From contig NZ_HG424593.1 of the NCBI RefSeq assembly GCF_000336385.2, forward strand, positions 1 through 34,700: 34,700 bases of DNA, given 5' to 3'. The notes beneath the pieces were generated by a model. The model made no database searches and was not told the origin of the DNA. It saw only the letters and a list, made by a program, of their open reading frames with translations. Shown piece after piece: positions 18,931-27,743 of this stretch. The stretch comes from Lysobacter antibioticus HS124 (lineage in GTDB: Bacteria; Pseudomonadota; Gammaproteobacteria; Xanthomonadales; Xanthomonadaceae). A program made the translations under genes and the position numbers. Within the stretch, counting starts at the first letter, position 1; the number at the start of each line of letters is the position of its first letter.

Positions 18931-20178
18931 TTACTGCAACTTGAACGCCGTCAGCTCGCCTTCGACGTTCTGCACCACCAGCACGCCGTCGACGACGACC
19001 GGATTGGCGCGCAGGGCCTTGCCGCCGACCCGGGCACGGGCGGCGAATTCGCCGGTGTCGAGCTTGAGCCAGTGGATGTAGCCGTCGTAGTCGCCGACCA
19101 CCGCGTAGTCGCCCTGCACCGCGGCGCCGGACAGGTTGCGGCGCGCCAGGGAGGGCTGCTGCCACAGGGCGCTGCCGCTGGCCTTGTCGAGGCCGAACAC
19201 CAGGCCGGTCGGATCGGCCACGATCAGGCGGTCGCTGCCGACGCCGAGACGGCCGACGCCGCCGTGGTCGCTGACCCAGATCGGGCGGCCGCTGGGCGCG
19301 TCGATGGCGACGGTGCGCTTCTTGAAGCTGGTGGCGTACAGGACCGCGCCTTCCAGCACCGGGGCGCCGTCGACGTCGGCCATGCGGTCCAGTTCGCTGC
19401 GGCCTTCCGGCAGCGCCACCGGCGCGTCCCAGGTCGGGCGGCCGTCGTTGGCGGCCAGCGCGTTGAGGGTGCCGTCGTCGTTGCCGACGAAAACGTAGCC
19501 CGGGCCCAGGGTCGGCGAGGCGTTGCCGCGCACCGACAGCATCGGCACTTCATGGCTCCAGAACCAGCGGCGTTCGCCGCTGGCGGCGTCGAAGGCGGTG
19601 ACGCGGCCGTCGTTGGAACGCACGAACACCATGCCCAGGCCGATCGTCGGCGCGGCGATGACCTCGTTGGAGACCTTGGCCTTCCACTTTTCGGCGCCGG
19701 TGGCCGCGTCGAGCGCGATCACTTCGCCGTCCAGGCCGCCGATCACGACCAGGCCGTCGCCCGCGCCGGGGCCGCCGGACAGGTGGATGTCCTTGTCCTT
19801 CTTGTCCTTGTCTTCGCGCTTGGGCACGTAGTGCCAGACTTCCTTGCCGGTCTGCAGGTCGTAGGCATGCACGCCGCCCTTGATCGCCGCGGCGTAGACG
19901 CGGCCGTCGGCCACGGCCGGGCCCTGGCGCACGCCGATCCGGTCTTCGCCCTTGCCGGCGTTGACCGACCAGATCTTGTCGACCTTGACGCTGGGCGTGA
20001 TGTCGGTGAGTTCGGTCGGCTCGTTGGGCTTGCCGTCGTCCTTCTTGCCGCCGCCGAACCAGCCCTTGACCGTCGAGCAGCCGCTCAATGCCACCGCGCA
20101 CAAGGCGACGGCGGCGAAGCGGGCGACGTTACGAGCCGGGGAAAACGACGGCGAACCACCCGCATTAACGTACTTCAT
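18931..20178 (-). CDS. bamB: Outer membrane protein assembly factor BamB
   Basis: A 415-residue lipoprotein with a PQQ-type beta-propeller that supports the BAM complex in folding outer-membrane proteins. The signal sequence ends in lipobox LSGC with C34. Propeller repeats are visible, such as HAYDLQTGKEVWHY, IALDAATGAEKWKAKV, TAFDAASGERRWFWS and VFGLDKASGSALWQQ. A Lys/Asp-rich insert KREDKDKKDKDIH lies between blades. The ATG overlaps the yfgM stop by one base (TGATG). The longer in-frame reading runs through yfgM and was rejected. Confidence 0.96.
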   Translation of the reverse strand: MKYVNAGGSPSFSPARNVARFAAVALCAVALSGCSTVKGWFGGGKKDDGKPNEPTELTDITPSVKVDKIWSVNAGKGEDRIGVRQGPAVADGRVYAAAIKGGVHAYDLQTGKEVWHYVPKREDKDKKDKDIHLSGGPGAGDGLVVIGGLDGEVIALDAATGAEKWKAKVSNEVIAAPTIGLGMVFVRSNDGRVTAFDAASGERRWFWSHEVPMLSVRGNASPTLGPGYVFVGNDDGTLNALAANDGRPTWDAPVALPEGRSELDRMADVDGAPVLEGAVLYATSFKKRTVAIDAPSGRPIWVSDHGGVGRLGVGSDRLIVADPTGLVFGLDKASGSALWQQPSLARRNLSGAAVQGDYAVVGDYDGYIHWLKLDTGEFAARARVGGKALRANPVVVDGVLVVQNVEGELTAFKLQ

Positions 20179-20807
20179 CAAGACTTGGCCTCGGGCTTGA
20201 CCGGCGTGCCGCCGGCTTCGGTGAGCTTGAGTTCGAGCAGGCGGCGACGCGGCGATTCGGCGTCGAGCTTGGCCAGGGCGGCGCTGTATTCGGTGCGCGC
20301 CAGCTCGGCCTTGCCGAGCGCGAACTGGGCGTCGCCGCGGACTTCGATCGCCATCGGCGACTGCGACTTGGCCAGCAGCTTGAGCGCTTCGGCCGGCTGC
20401 TTGGCGTCGATCAACAACCGCGCCAGGCGCTGGTTGACGATCTCGGCGACGGCGGCGTCGTCGGTCTTGATCGCCTTCAAGGTGGCGACGGCGGCATCGC
20501 GCTGACCGGCTTCGATCTGGTTCTTGGCCAGGTCCAGCGCCGCCAGGGTCTGGTACATGCCCGCCGGCAGCGCCTTGACCTTGGCGGCCGCGGTCTTGTC
20601 CTTGGCTTCGATCGCGTCGACCGCGGTCTGGAACTGGTTGGCGGTGCGCGTGTGCTGTTCGAGCTGGTGGTTGCCCCACCACTTCCAGCCGCCGATCGCG
20701 GCCAGGCCGAGGGCGACGCCGCCGATCAGGGCCGCGCCGTTCGCGCGCAGCCAGGCCAGTACGCGTTCGCTTTGTTCGTGTTCGTCGAGCAGATCGTCAA
20801 TTGCCAT
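20178..20807 (-). CDS. yfgM: YfgM-like tetratricopeptide membrane protein
   Basis: A 209-residue protein of the YfgM/TPR_21 family, an inner-membrane partner of the Sec translocon and periplasmic chaperones in E. coli. The start MAIDDLLDEHEQSERVLAWL is typical. A single membrane segment (about 24-44, ALIGGVALGLAAIGGWKWWG) is followed by a periplasmic helical-repeat domain with QFQTAVDAIE, LAKNQIEAGQRDAAVATL and RLARLLIDAKQPAEALKLL. It directly precedes bamB with overlapping codons, as in other gammaproteobacteria. In E. coli hisS and ispG lie upstream; here rodZ follows after only 105 bases. Confidence 0.93.
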   Translation of the reverse strand: MAIDDLLDEHEQSERVLAWLRANGAALIGGVALGLAAIGGWKWWGNHQLEQHTRTANQFQTAVDAIEAKDKTAAAKVKALPAGMYQTLAALDLAKNQIEAGQRDAAVATLKAIKTDDAAVAEIVNQRLARLLIDAKQPAEALKLLAKSQSPMAIEVRGDAQFALGKAELARTEYSAALAKLDAESPRRRLLELKLTEAGGTPVKPEAKS

Positions 20808-20867
20808 TAGGCCGTACGCCGCCGTGCAAGGGCCTCGCCCGGGCGGGCGCGGCCAGAGTCAATGGGA

Positions 20868-20885
20868 ACCGGCCCGCGCGGGCCG
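20868..20885. repeat. Perfect 18-base palindrome between rodZ and yfgM
   Basis: CCGGCCCGCGCGGGCCGG is an exact palindrome in the 105-base gap between the two co-oriented genes. No U-run follows on either strand, so it is not a standard intrinsic terminator. It could stabilise the mRNA end or modulate yfgM-bamB expression. Confidence 0.55.
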
Positions 20886-20912
20886 GCGATGGTCGCAACC
20901 CCGCAGCGCGGC

Positions 20913-21731
20913 TCAGTTCGAGGCCGGCGCGAGGGAACCGTCAGAGGATAGCGTAAAGCGGGCCACGCTTCCGCGGCTGAACGGAGCCAGATCGACCGCC
21001 TCGCCCGCCTTGCGCACTTCCACGCCCGGCACGTTGCCGAGCTTCACGTAGCCGATCTCGGCGAGTTCGTAGCTACGGGTCTGGCCGGCCTGCACGGTGC
21101 CCTCGTCGAGCACCCGGCCGTCGCCGCTGCGCACCTGGATCCAGCTTTCGCCGGTGAAGTTCAGGGTCAGGGTCTTCTGCGCCGGCACCGCCGCGGGCAA
21201 GGGCGCGATCGAGGCGATCAGCGGCGTGCGCTGCGGCGCCTGCGCCGTGGCCGGATGCTGCGCCTGGGCGGCGTCGGCACCGGCCGGCATGGCCGGCATT
21301 TCCAGCGACTGCACCGCGACCTGGTTGCCCAGGTGCGGACGGGTCGCGATCACCACCGGCACCGCGATCGCCGCGGTCAGCACGATATAGATGGCGCGGC
21401 GGGTGGTTTGCTCGAACACCCGGCGATAGCGCGGGGTGTGAGTGTGGCTGACGAGTTCGGACGGCGCGGTCGACGCCAGCGGGGTCGCGGCGAGCTGGTC
21501 TTCCAGGTCGATGCCGACCAGACGCGCGTAGCTGCGCAGCTGGCCGCGCACGAACACCGGCGCGCCGAGTCGGGCGACGTCGTCGGTTTCCAGCGATTGC
21601 ACCACGCGGGCCGGCATCCTCAAGCGCGTCGCGACGTCCTCGATGGACAGCCCCGCTGCGATGCGGGCCTGCTTCAGACGCGCGCCGCAGCTTCCGCCGA
21701 CGTCAGGCGCGAATTCGTTCGACTGCATCAT
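20913..21731 (-). CDS. rodZ: RodZ-like helix-turn-helix membrane protein
   Basis: A 272-residue RodZ-type protein. The cytoplasmic N-terminal HTH_25 domain (about 12-80) contains CGARLKQARIAAGLSIEDVA, TRLRMPARVVQSLE and VFVRGQLRSYARLVGID. A membrane segment (AIYIVLTAAIAVPVVIA) lies near residues 112-128. The periplasmic C-terminal DUF4115 domain contains LTLNFTGESWIQVRSGDGRV and VKLGNVPGVEVR. RodZ links MreB filaments to the elongasome and sets rod shape. Two adjacent ATG codons (21731 and 21728) plus a GTG at 21734 are available. The ATG overlapping the pilF stop as TGATG is preferred. Confidence 0.93.
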   Translation of the reverse strand: MMQSNEFAPDVGGSCGARLKQARIAAGLSIEDVATRLRMPARVVQSLETDDVARLGAPVFVRGQLRSYARLVGIDLEDQLAATPLASTAPSELVSHTHTPRYRRVFEQTTRRAIYIVLTAAIAVPVVIATRPHLGNQVAVQSLEMPAMPAGADAAQAQHPATAQAPQRTPLIASIAPLPAAVPAQKTLTLNFTGESWIQVRSGDGRVLDEGTVQAGQTRSYELAEIGYVKLGNVPGVEVRKAGEAVDLAPFSRGSVARFTLSSDGSLAPASN

Positions 21732-22600
21732 CACCTACCGCCATCCCCCAATCCGGAGCCCTGCGCGTCAGGGAACTCCGCCCTCAGTCGCTGAACGTAT
21801 CTCGCGGCGGCAGCCGTGTCGCCGAGTTTTTCTTCGATCTGTGACGCAGTCATCAGCGCTTCAGCCGAAACCGGCTGGAGCGCCAGCCGGCGTTCAGAAA
21901 ATGCGCGCGCTTCGAAGGCATGGCCCAGGCGCAACTGGCGCTTGGCCATCGCGCTCAACGCCATCGCGCTGTTCGGGTCCAGGCTCAGCGCCAGACGCAG
22001 GTCGCGGTCGGCGCGCTCGCCCTGGCCGATCTGATCGGCGCAGGCGCCGCTGTTGGCCAATGCCACCGCGGGCGTCGGATAGCGCGGGTCGGCCAGGGTA
22101 CGGTCGAACCAGCCCATCGCTTCGCTGGCGCGGCCGTTGGCGCACAGCCAGACGCCGTAGTTGTTGAGCGCGGCGCCGCGATCGGGCGCCAGCTCGGCTG
22201 CCTTGCGGTAGTAGCCGCCGGCCTTGGCGTTGTCGCCGGCCTGCTCGGCCATCAACGCCATCAGGCTGTAGGCCTCGGCCGACTTGGGATCGAGCTTGAC
22301 CGCCTGCTTGAGCTCGGCCGCGGCCTTGTCGCGCTCGCCGAGCGAGAGGTAGCGCTGCGCGGCCTGGATCGGGCCGGCGGCGGCGCGCGCGCCGGAAAAC
22401 TCGCGCTTGTCGCCCACTTCGTAATCGATCGAAGTCTGAGTGAAGCCCTTGCGCTCCATGTTCGGCTTGACGAAGGTCAGCCGGTTGCAGCCGCCGACGG
22501 CGAACGCCGCCAGGGCCAACAGGAACGCCGTGCGCAGTGCCCGCCCCGCCGTCGCGGCGGCAGTCGCGGGCGCGCGGCGGGGAAACTCAGGCTGCGGCAT
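21731..22600 (-). CDS. pilF: Type IV pilus biogenesis lipoprotein PilF/PilW
   Basis: A 289-residue TPR lipoprotein, the pilotin needed for PilQ secretin assembly. The lipobox VGGC places the lipidated Cys at 38, after an unusually long Ala/Arg-rich leader. TPR helices are clear: [60 protein letters not shown] and [17 protein letters not shown]. The GVWLCANGR segment is typical of the family. The ATG at 22600 lies inside rlmN (14-base overlap) and the stop overlaps the rodZ start, so the genes are translationally linked. Confidence 0.92.
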   Translation of the reverse strand: MPQPEFPRRAPATAAATAGRALRTAFLLALAAFAVGGCNRLTFVKPNMERKGFTQTSIDYEVGDKREFSGARAAAGPIQAAQRYLSLGERDKAAAELKQAVKLDPKSAEAYSLMALMAEQAGDNAKAGGYYRKAAELAPDRGAALNNYGVWLCANGRASEAMGWFDRTLADPRYPTPAVALANSGACADQIGQGERADRDLRLALSLDPNSAMALSAMAKRQLRLGHAFEARAFSERRLALQPVSAEALMTASQIEEKLGDTAAAARYVQRLRAEFPDAQGSGLGDGGR

Positions 22601-23879
22601 CGCCGATGTCCTTATCCAGGCCCTGGGCCTGCAGTTGTTTGCGGAATTCGGCCTGGCGCCGGGTCCGGTCCATGACCTGGCCCTTGAGCTGGCCGCAGGC
22701 CGCGTCGATGTCGTCGCCGCGGGTGCGGCGCACCGGCGCGATCATGCCGGCCTCGTTGAGCAGCTTCTGGAAGGCGCGGATGGCCGCGTCGTCCGGGCGC
22801 TCGAAGCGGGTGCCGGGGAAAGGATTGAACGGGATCAGGTTGACCTTGGCCGCGTCCTTCATCTGCACCGCGTTGTCGAACTGGCGCAGCAGGCGGACCA
22901 GTTGCCGCGCGTGCGTCGGCTGATCGTTGACGCCCTTCATCAAGGTGTACTCGAAGGTCACCGAGGTGCCGCGCTTGCGCAGCGCGTAGCGCACGCAGGA
23001 CTCCATCAGCTCGGCGATCGGGTACTTCTTGTTGAGCGGCACCAGTTCGCTGCGCAGCTCGTCGTTGGGCGCGTGCAGCGACACCGCCAGCGACACGTCG
23101 CTGACCTCGCCGAGCTTATCGATCATCGGCACCATGCCGGCGGTCGACAGGGTCACGCGCTTGTTGGCCAGGCCGTAGCCGAGGTCGTCGCGCATGATGC
23201 TCATCGCGCGCACCACGTTGTCGAAGTTCGCCAGCGGCTCGCCCATGCCCATCATCACCACGTTGGTGAGCTTGCGCTGCTGGTGCGGGACGTTGCCGAG
23301 GTGGCGCGCCGCGACCCACACCTGGCCGATGATCTCGGCGGTGGACAGGTTGCGGTTGAAGCCCTGGGTCGCGGTCGAGCAGAACTGGCAGTTCAACGCG
23401 CAGCCGACCTGCGAGGACACGCACAGCGTGCCGCGGCCCTTGTCGGGGATGTAGACCGCCTCGATGGCGTTCTTGGTGTCCATGCCGAGCAGCCACTTGT
23501 GGGTGCCGTCGGCGGAAGGCTTGTCGAACACGACCATCGGCGCGCGCACCTGCGCATGCGCTTCGAGCTTGGCGCGCAGCGCCTTGCCCAGGTCGGTCAT
23601 GTCGTTGAAGTCGGTGACGTAGCGGTGGTGGATCCACTTCATCACCTGGTGCGCGCGGTAGCGCTTCTCGCCCAGGGTCTGCTCGAAGAAGTCCTCGAGC
23701 CGGGTGCGGTCGAGATCGAACAGGTTGGTCTTGCCGTTGTCCGGCACGGCGGAGCCGGCCGCAGCCGGCTTCGCCGCCGCGCCCGCCGGAGCGGGCGCGT
23801 CCGCGCGCGCAGCGGTTTCCGCCGCCTGCGCATCGCCGGCGAGCGGAAAGTCGTTTGCGTTGTCGCGGATATCGTTCAC
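22587..23879 (-). CDS. rlmN: Dual-specificity rRNA/tRNA methyltransferase RlmN
   Basis: A 430-residue radical SAM enzyme that methylates C2 of A2503 in 23S rRNA and A37 in some tRNAs. The iron-sulfur cysteines are C160, C164 and C167 in [12 protein letters not shown], and catalytic cysteines C153 (TLCVSSQ) and C395 (DIDAACGQL) are conserved. [15 protein letters not shown] is the SAM-site signature. The first 50 residues are an Ala/Pro-rich, probably disordered extension before [16 protein letters not shown]. The start is GTG at 23879; a later GTG (V45) could remove the extension. It lies 31 bases downstream of ndk. Confidence 0.97.
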   Translation of the reverse strand: MNDIRDNANDFPLAGDAQAAETAARADAPAPAGAAAKPAAAGSAVPDNGKTNLFDLDRTRLEDFFEQTLGEKRYRAHQVMKWIHHRYVTDFNDMTDLGKALRAKLEAHAQVRAPMVVFDKPSADGTHKWLLGMDTKNAIEAVYIPDKGRGTLCVSSQVGCALNCQFCSTATQGFNRNLSTAEIIGQVWVAARHLGNVPHQQRKLTNVVMMGMGEPLANFDNVVRAMSIMRDDLGYGLANKRVTLSTAGMVPMIDKLGEVSDVSLAVSLHAPNDELRSELVPLNKKYPIAELMESCVRYALRKRGTSVTFEYTLMKGVNDQPTHARQLVRLLRQFDNAVQMKDAAKVNLIPFNPFPGTRFERPDDAAIRAFQKLLNEAGMIAPVRRTRGDDIDAACGQLKGQVMDRTRRQAEFRKQLQAQGLDKDIGDAAA

Positions 23880-23910
23880 TGCGTTGCTCGTAATGCTCGC
23901 GTCGAGCCGA

Positions 23911-24336
23911 TCAGCGCGGGTACACGTCGGTGGCCGGGAAGAAGTACGCGATTTCGATCGCGGCGTTCTCCAGGCTGTCCGAGCCGTGCACGGCGTTGGC
24001 GTCGATGCTGTCGGCGAAGTCGGCGCGGATCGTGCCCGGCGCGGCGTCCTTCGGATTGGTGGCGCCCATCAGCTCGCGGTTCTTGAGCACCGCGCCCTCG
24101 CCCTGCAGGACCTGGACCATCACCGGGCCGCTGATCATGAACTCGACCAGGGCGGCGAAGAACGGACGCTCGCGGTGCACGGCGTAGAAGCCTTCGGCCT
24201 CCTGCTTCGAGAGGTGCTTCATCTTGGCGGCGACGACCTTGAGGCCGGCCTTCTCGAAACGGGTGTAGATCTCGCCGACCACGTTCTTGGCAACGGCGTC
24301 GGGCTTGATGATGGACAGGGTGCGCTCCAGCGCCAT
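23911..24336 (-). CDS. ndk: Nucleoside diphosphate kinase
   Basis: A 141-residue enzyme, normal length, that balances nucleoside triphosphates via a phosphohistidine. [21 protein letters not shown] is the standard start. The active-site histidine is in the NAVHGSDS motif, and the C-terminus ends ATDVYPR. GGAGAG lies a few bases upstream of the ATG. It is the first gene of the ndk-rlmN-pilF-rodZ run. Its leader contains an intrinsic-terminator-like hairpin between a possible -10 box and the start codon. Confidence 0.98.
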   Translation of the reverse strand: MALERTLSIIKPDAVAKNVVGEIYTRFEKAGLKVVAAKMKHLSKQEAEGFYAVHRERPFFAALVEFMISGPVMVQVLQGEGAVLKNRELMGATNPKDAAPGTIRADFADSIDANAVHGSDSLENAAIEIAYFFPATDVYPR

Positions 24337-24380
24337 GGATACTCTCCGGGTAGGCGGGCCGCTTGCGGTCGGCCCGAGAA

Positions 24381-24412
24381 TAACAGAAAACCCGCGACGG
24401 GACGCGGGTTTA
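24381..24412 (-). terminator. Intrinsic terminator-like hairpin in the ndk leader
   Basis: AAACCCGCG at 24388-24396 pairs perfectly with CGCGGGTTT at 24403-24411 around a six-base loop. On the minus strand it continues TTTTCTGTTATTC. It lies about 50 bases upstream of the ndk ATG in a divergent gap, where no minus-strand gene precedes it. It is either a leader attenuator, the end of a small RNA, or a guard against antisense transcription. Confidence 0.65.
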
Positions 24413-24430
24413 GCCGATATGGCTGCGGTA

Positions 24431-24436
24431 ATTCTA
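24431..24436 (-). promoter_or_regulatory. Possible -10 box for ndk
   Basis: The minus strand reads TAGAAT here, five of six matches to the sigma-70 -10 consensus. The -35 region is weak (TGCAAA at 17-base spacing). A transcript starting near 24424 would pass through the hairpin at 24388-24411 before reaching ndk. Confidence 0.4.
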
Positions 24437-24520
24437 ACGGATCGCTAACCGCTTTTGCATCCTCTGGCGGTGTCCGCGACCGGGGCTTCCGCCGCCCCGT
24501 ACGGATGAGTACGTTTACCG

Positions 24521-24550
24521 TTGACGAGCCGGGGGCGCCGCGACTAGCAT
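24521..24550 (+). promoter_or_regulatory. Promoter of the TetR regulator gene
   Basis: TTGACG at 24521-24526 is separated by 18 bases from TAGCAT at 24545-24550, a good sigma-70 pair. The palindromic operator begins at 24549, overlapping the -10 box and start point. Confidence 0.65.
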
Positions 24551-24566
24551 CAAACAAGCGTTTGAT
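24549..24566. promoter_or_regulatory. PsrA-like operator palindrome
   Basis: ATCAAAC at 24549-24555 and GTTTGAT at 24560-24566 form a perfect inverted repeat with a four-base AAGC centre. The half-sites match the described Pseudomonas PsrA consensus of GAAAC or CAAAC facing GTTTC or GTTTG. Its position over the promoter of the TetR gene indicates autorepression. Confidence 0.75.
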
Positions 24567-24618
24567 TCAGGCCGCGGTCCGCGGTCGCCCGCCCTTTCCG
24601 ACCGGCCGCACCTCCTCC

Positions 24619-25239
24619 ATGTCCAGCACCGCCCATTTCTCGACCAAGGACCGCATCCTCGGCGCCGCCGAAGAGCTGTTCGCCCAGTTCGGCTTCACCG
24701 GCACCTCGCTGCGCCAGGTCACCAGCCGCGCCGACGTCAACATCGCCGCGGTCAACTACCACTTCGGCAGCAAGGAAAACCTGGTCAACGAGGTGTTCCG
24801 CCGGCGCATGGACGAAATGACCGGCCAGCGCATGAACGCGCTCAAGGCCGCGGTCGCCGAACACCCGGGCGAGTTGGAGCCGATCCTGGCCGCCTTCGTC
24901 GAACCGGCCCTGGCCCTGGCCCAGGACCGCAACGGCGGCGGCGCCTTCGTGCGGGTCATCGCCCGCGCCTACGCCGAGAAGAACGACAGCCTGCGCAAGT
25001 TCCTGTCCGACCACTACGGCCACGTCCTGCGCGAGTTCGCCAAGGCCATCGCCGGCGCGGTGCCTGGGCTGAGCAAGGAAGAGCTGTACTGGCGCCTGGA
25101 CTTCCTGGCCGGCGCGCTGACCTACGCCATGGCTGATTTCGGCCTGATCAAGCGACCCGCCGGTGTCACCGAACAGGCGCACCGTGAACGCGCCGCGCGC
25201 GAACTGATCCGTTTCGCCGCCGCCGGCTTCAAGAGCTGA
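24619..25239 (+). CDS. TetR/AcrR family regulator, PsrA-like
   Basis: A 206-residue TetR-type repressor. The DNA-binding domain (about 7-55) reads STKDRILGAAEELFAQFGFT, SLRQVTSRADVNIAAVNYHF, GSKENLVNEVF. It closely resembles Pseudomonas PsrA, which senses long-chain fatty acids and controls beta-oxidation genes. The C-terminal ligand domain (ELYWRLDFLAGALTYAMADF) is also PsrA-like. The chosen ATG gives MSSTAHFSTKD. Longer readings would place codons over the promoter and operator, so they were rejected. It precedes fadN- and fadA-type genes by 128 bases, supporting a fatty-acid role. Effector and full regulon are inferred. Confidence 0.88.
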   Translation: MSSTAHFSTKDRILGAAEELFAQFGFTGTSLRQVTSRADVNIAAVNYHFGSKENLVNEVFRRRMDEMTGQRMNALKAAVAEHPGELEPILAAFVEPALALAQDRNGGGAFVRVIARAYAEKNDSLRKFLSDHYGHVLREFAKAIAGAVPGLSKEELYWRLDFLAGALTYAMADFGLIKRPAGVTEQAHRERAARELIRFAAAGFKS

Positions 25240-25251
25240 GCGGCGCCAGGC

Positions 25252-25271
25252 CCGGTCCCGGCGGGGACCGG
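25252..25271 (+). other. Strong hairpin between the TetR gene and fadN
   Basis: CCGGTCCC at 25252-25259 pairs with GGGACCGG at 25264-25271 around a four-base loop, 12 bases past the regulator stop codon. There is no U-run, so it may be a weak terminator, an RNA stabiliser or a protein site. The remaining gap to fadN carries AAGGAG nine bases before the ATG and no PsrA-like palindrome. Confidence 0.45.
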
Positions 25272-25367
25272 CGCCGCCGGAGAGCCCAGCGCCCCGGTCG
25301 TACCCACCCGCCGCCGAACTCCTCTCGCCCACGCAGATTCCGAATTCCTTCCAAGGAGTTGTAGACG

Positions 25368-27743
25368 ATGTCCAACCAATTGCTAGTCCGTCGCGCCGCG
25401 GTCCTCGGCGCCGGCGTCATGGGCGCCCAGATCGCCGCGCACCTCACCAACGCCGGCGTCGACACGGTCCTGTTCGACCTCGCCGCGAAGGAAGGCGACC
25501 CGAACGGGGTGGTCGCCAAGGCCATCGCCAACCTGACCAAGCTGAGCCCGGCGCCGCTGGCGAGCAAGGCCCTGGCCGAGCGCCTGACCGCCGCCAACTA
25601 CGACACCGGCCTGGAGCAGCTGCGCGACTGCGACCTGGTGATCGAGGCGATCGCCGAACGCATGGACTGGAAGCAGGACCTGTACAAGAAGATCGCCGCC
25701 TACGTGCCGGCGCATGCGGTGCTGGCCTCCAACACCTCCGGCCTGGGCATCAACAAGCTCGCCGAAGTGCTGCCGGAAGAGCTGCGCCACCGCTTCCTCG
25801 GCGTGCACTTCTTCAACCCGCCGCGCTACATGCACCTGGCCGAGCTGATCCCGGCCAAGACCACCGACGCGGCCGTGCTGGAGGGCCTGGAAACCTTCCT
25901 CACCACCACCCTGGGCAAGGGCGTGGTGATCGCCAAGGACACCCCGAACTTCATCGGCAACCGCATCGGCGTGTTCTCGATGCTGGCGGCGATGCACCAC
26001 ACCGAGCAGTTCGGCCTGGGCTTCGACACCGTCGACGCGCTGACCGGCCCGGCGATCGGCCGGCCGAAGTCGGCGACCTTCCGCACCGCCGACGTGGTCG
26101 GCCTGGACACCATGGCCCATGTCATCAAGACCATGGCCGACACCCTGCCCGACGACCCGTGGCACGCCTATTTCCAGGCGCCGAAGTGGCTGTCGGCGCT
26201 GATCGGCAAGGGCGCGCTGGGCCAGAAGACCGGCGCCGGCGTGTACACCAAGAAGGGCAAGGACATCCTGGTCCTGGACCTGAAGGCGCAGGACTACCGC
26301 GCCTCGGCCGGCGAGCTCGACGCCGACGTGGCCGGCCTGCTCAAGGAAAAGGACCCGGCCAAGAAGTTCGCCGCGCTGCGCGCCAGCCAGCACCCGCAGG
26401 CGCAGTTCCTGTGGGCGGTGTTCCGCGACAGCTTCCACTACAGCGCCTTCCATCTGGAATCGATCGCCGACACCGCGCGCGACGTCGACTTCGCCATGCG
26501 CTGGGGCTACGGCTGGTCGCTGGGCCCGTTCGAGACCTGGCAGGCCGCCGGCTGGAAGCAGGTCGCCGAGTGGATCGCCGAGGACATCGTCGCCGGCAAG
26601 GCCATGGCCAGTGCGCCGCTGCCGAACTGGGTGTTCGACGGCCGCGACGGCGTGCACGACGCCAAGGGCAGCTACAGCCCGGGCCGCAACGCGCAGGTGC
26701 CGCGCTCGTCCAACCCGGTCTACGCGCGCCAGCGCTTCCCCGACGCCCTGCTCGGCGAGAAGTTCTCGCAGGGCCGCACCGTGTACGAGAACGACGGCAT
26801 CCGCCTGTGGGCCGACGAAGGCGACGACATCGCCGTGATCAGCTTCAAGACCAAGATGCACACGGTCAACGATCACGTGCTCAACGGCATCCAGGAAGCC
26901 ATCGCCATCGCCGAGAAGCAGTTCAAGGGCGTGGTGATCTGGCAGCCGAAGGAGCCGTTCTCGGCCGGCGCCGACCTGTCCGGCGCGCTCGGCCTGCTGC
27001 AGGCCGGCGACATCAAGGGCTTCGAGGCCATGGTCGCCAACTTCCAGGCCACCAGCCAGCGGATCAAGTACGCGCTGGTGCCGGTGGTCGCGGCGGTGCG
27101 CGGCCTGGCCCTGGGCGGCGGCTGCGAGTTCCAGATGCATGCCGCGCGCAGCGTGTTCGCGCTGGAAAGCTACATCGGCCTGGTCGAAGCCGGCGTCGGC
27201 CTGCTGCCGGCCGGCGGCGGCCTGAAGGAATTCGCGGTGCGCGCCTCCGAGGCCGCCGGCCCGGGCGGCGACGTGTTCGCCCAGCTCAAGACCGCCTTCG
27301 AGAGCGTGGCCATGGGCAAGGTCTCGACCTCGGCCTTCGAAGCGCGCGAGCTCAAGCTGGCCCGCGACGGCGACGCGGTCGTGTTCAACGCCTTCGAGCT
27401 GCTGCACGTGGCCAAGGCCCAGGCGCGCGCGCTGGCCGAAAGCGGCTACCGCCCGCCGTTGCCGGCACGCCGCATCCAGGTCGCCGGCGACGTCGGCATC
27501 GCCACCTTCAAGATGCTGCTGGTCAACATGCTGGAAGGCCGCTTCATCTCGCCGCACGACTATGAGATCGCCAGCCGCATCGCCACCGTGATCTGCGGCG
27601 GCGAGATCGACCGCGGCTCGCTGGTCGACGAGGAATGGCTGCTCAAGCTCGAACGCGAACACTTCGTCGCCCTGGCGCAGATGCCGAAGACGCAGGAACG
27701 CATCGCGCACATGCTCAAGACCGGCAAGCCTCTGCGGAATTGA
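25368..27743 (+). CDS. fadN: 3-hydroxyacyl-CoA dehydrogenase / enoyl-CoA hydratase, FadN type
   Basis: A 791-residue bifunctional beta-oxidation enzyme. Domain order is dehydrogenase first, then hydratase, as in Bacillus FadN and opposite to E. coli FadB. The NAD motif VLGAGVMGAQIA starts at residue 12, SNTSGLGI near 121, and the catalytic H147 is in GVHFFNPPRYMHL. The C-terminal crotonase domain has the oxyanion segment FSAGADLSGAL, E587 in GGGCEFQMH and E607 in LVEAGVGLLPAGGG, both hydratase glutamates. It hydrates enoyl-CoA and oxidises 3-hydroxyacyl-CoA. An AAGGAG site precedes the ATG. It is followed by fadA with a 101-base heptad-filled gap. Confidence 0.95.
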   Translation: MSNQLLVRRAAVLGAGVMGAQIAAHLTNAGVDTVLFDLAAKEGDPNGVVAKAIANLTKLSPAPLASKALAERLTAANYDTGLEQLRDCDLVIEAIAERMDWKQDLYKKIAAYVPAHAVLASNTSGLGINKLAEVLPEELRHRFLGVHFFNPPRYMHLAELIPAKTTDAAVLEGLETFLTTTLGKGVVIAKDTPNFIGNRIGVFSMLAAMHHTEQFGLGFDTVDALTGPAIGRPKSATFRTADVVGLDTMAHVIKTMADTLPDDPWHAYFQAPKWLSALIGKGALGQKTGAGVYTKKGKDILVLDLKAQDYRASAGELDADVAGLLKEKDPAKKFAALRASQHPQAQFLWAVFRDSFHYSAFHLESIADTARDVDFAMRWGYGWSLGPFETWQAAGWKQVAEWIAEDIVAGKAMASAPLPNWVFDGRDGVHDAKGSYSPGRNAQVPRSSNPVYARQRFPDALLGEKFSQGRTVYENDGIRLWADEGDDIAVISFKTKMHTVNDHVLNGIQEAIAIAEKQFKGVVIWQPKEPFSAGADLSGALGLLQAGDIKGFEAMVANFQATSQRIKYALVPVVAAVRGLALGGGCEFQMHAARSVFALESYIGLVEAGVGLLPAGGGLKEFAVRASEAAGPGGDVFAQLKTAFESVAMGKVSTSAFEARELKLARDGDAVVFNAFELLHVAKAQARALAESGYRPPLPARRIQVAGDVGIATFKMLLVNMLEGRFISPHDYEIASRIATVICGGEIDRGSLVDEEWLLKLEREHFVALAQMPKTQERIAHMLKTGKPLRN

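Noticed and set aside
24506-24619. Upstream start for the TetR gene (MSTFTVDEPGAPRLAS)
   Set aside because: It would translate through the -35/-10 pair and the operator palindrome; the PsrA-like sequence begins only after the ATG at 24619.
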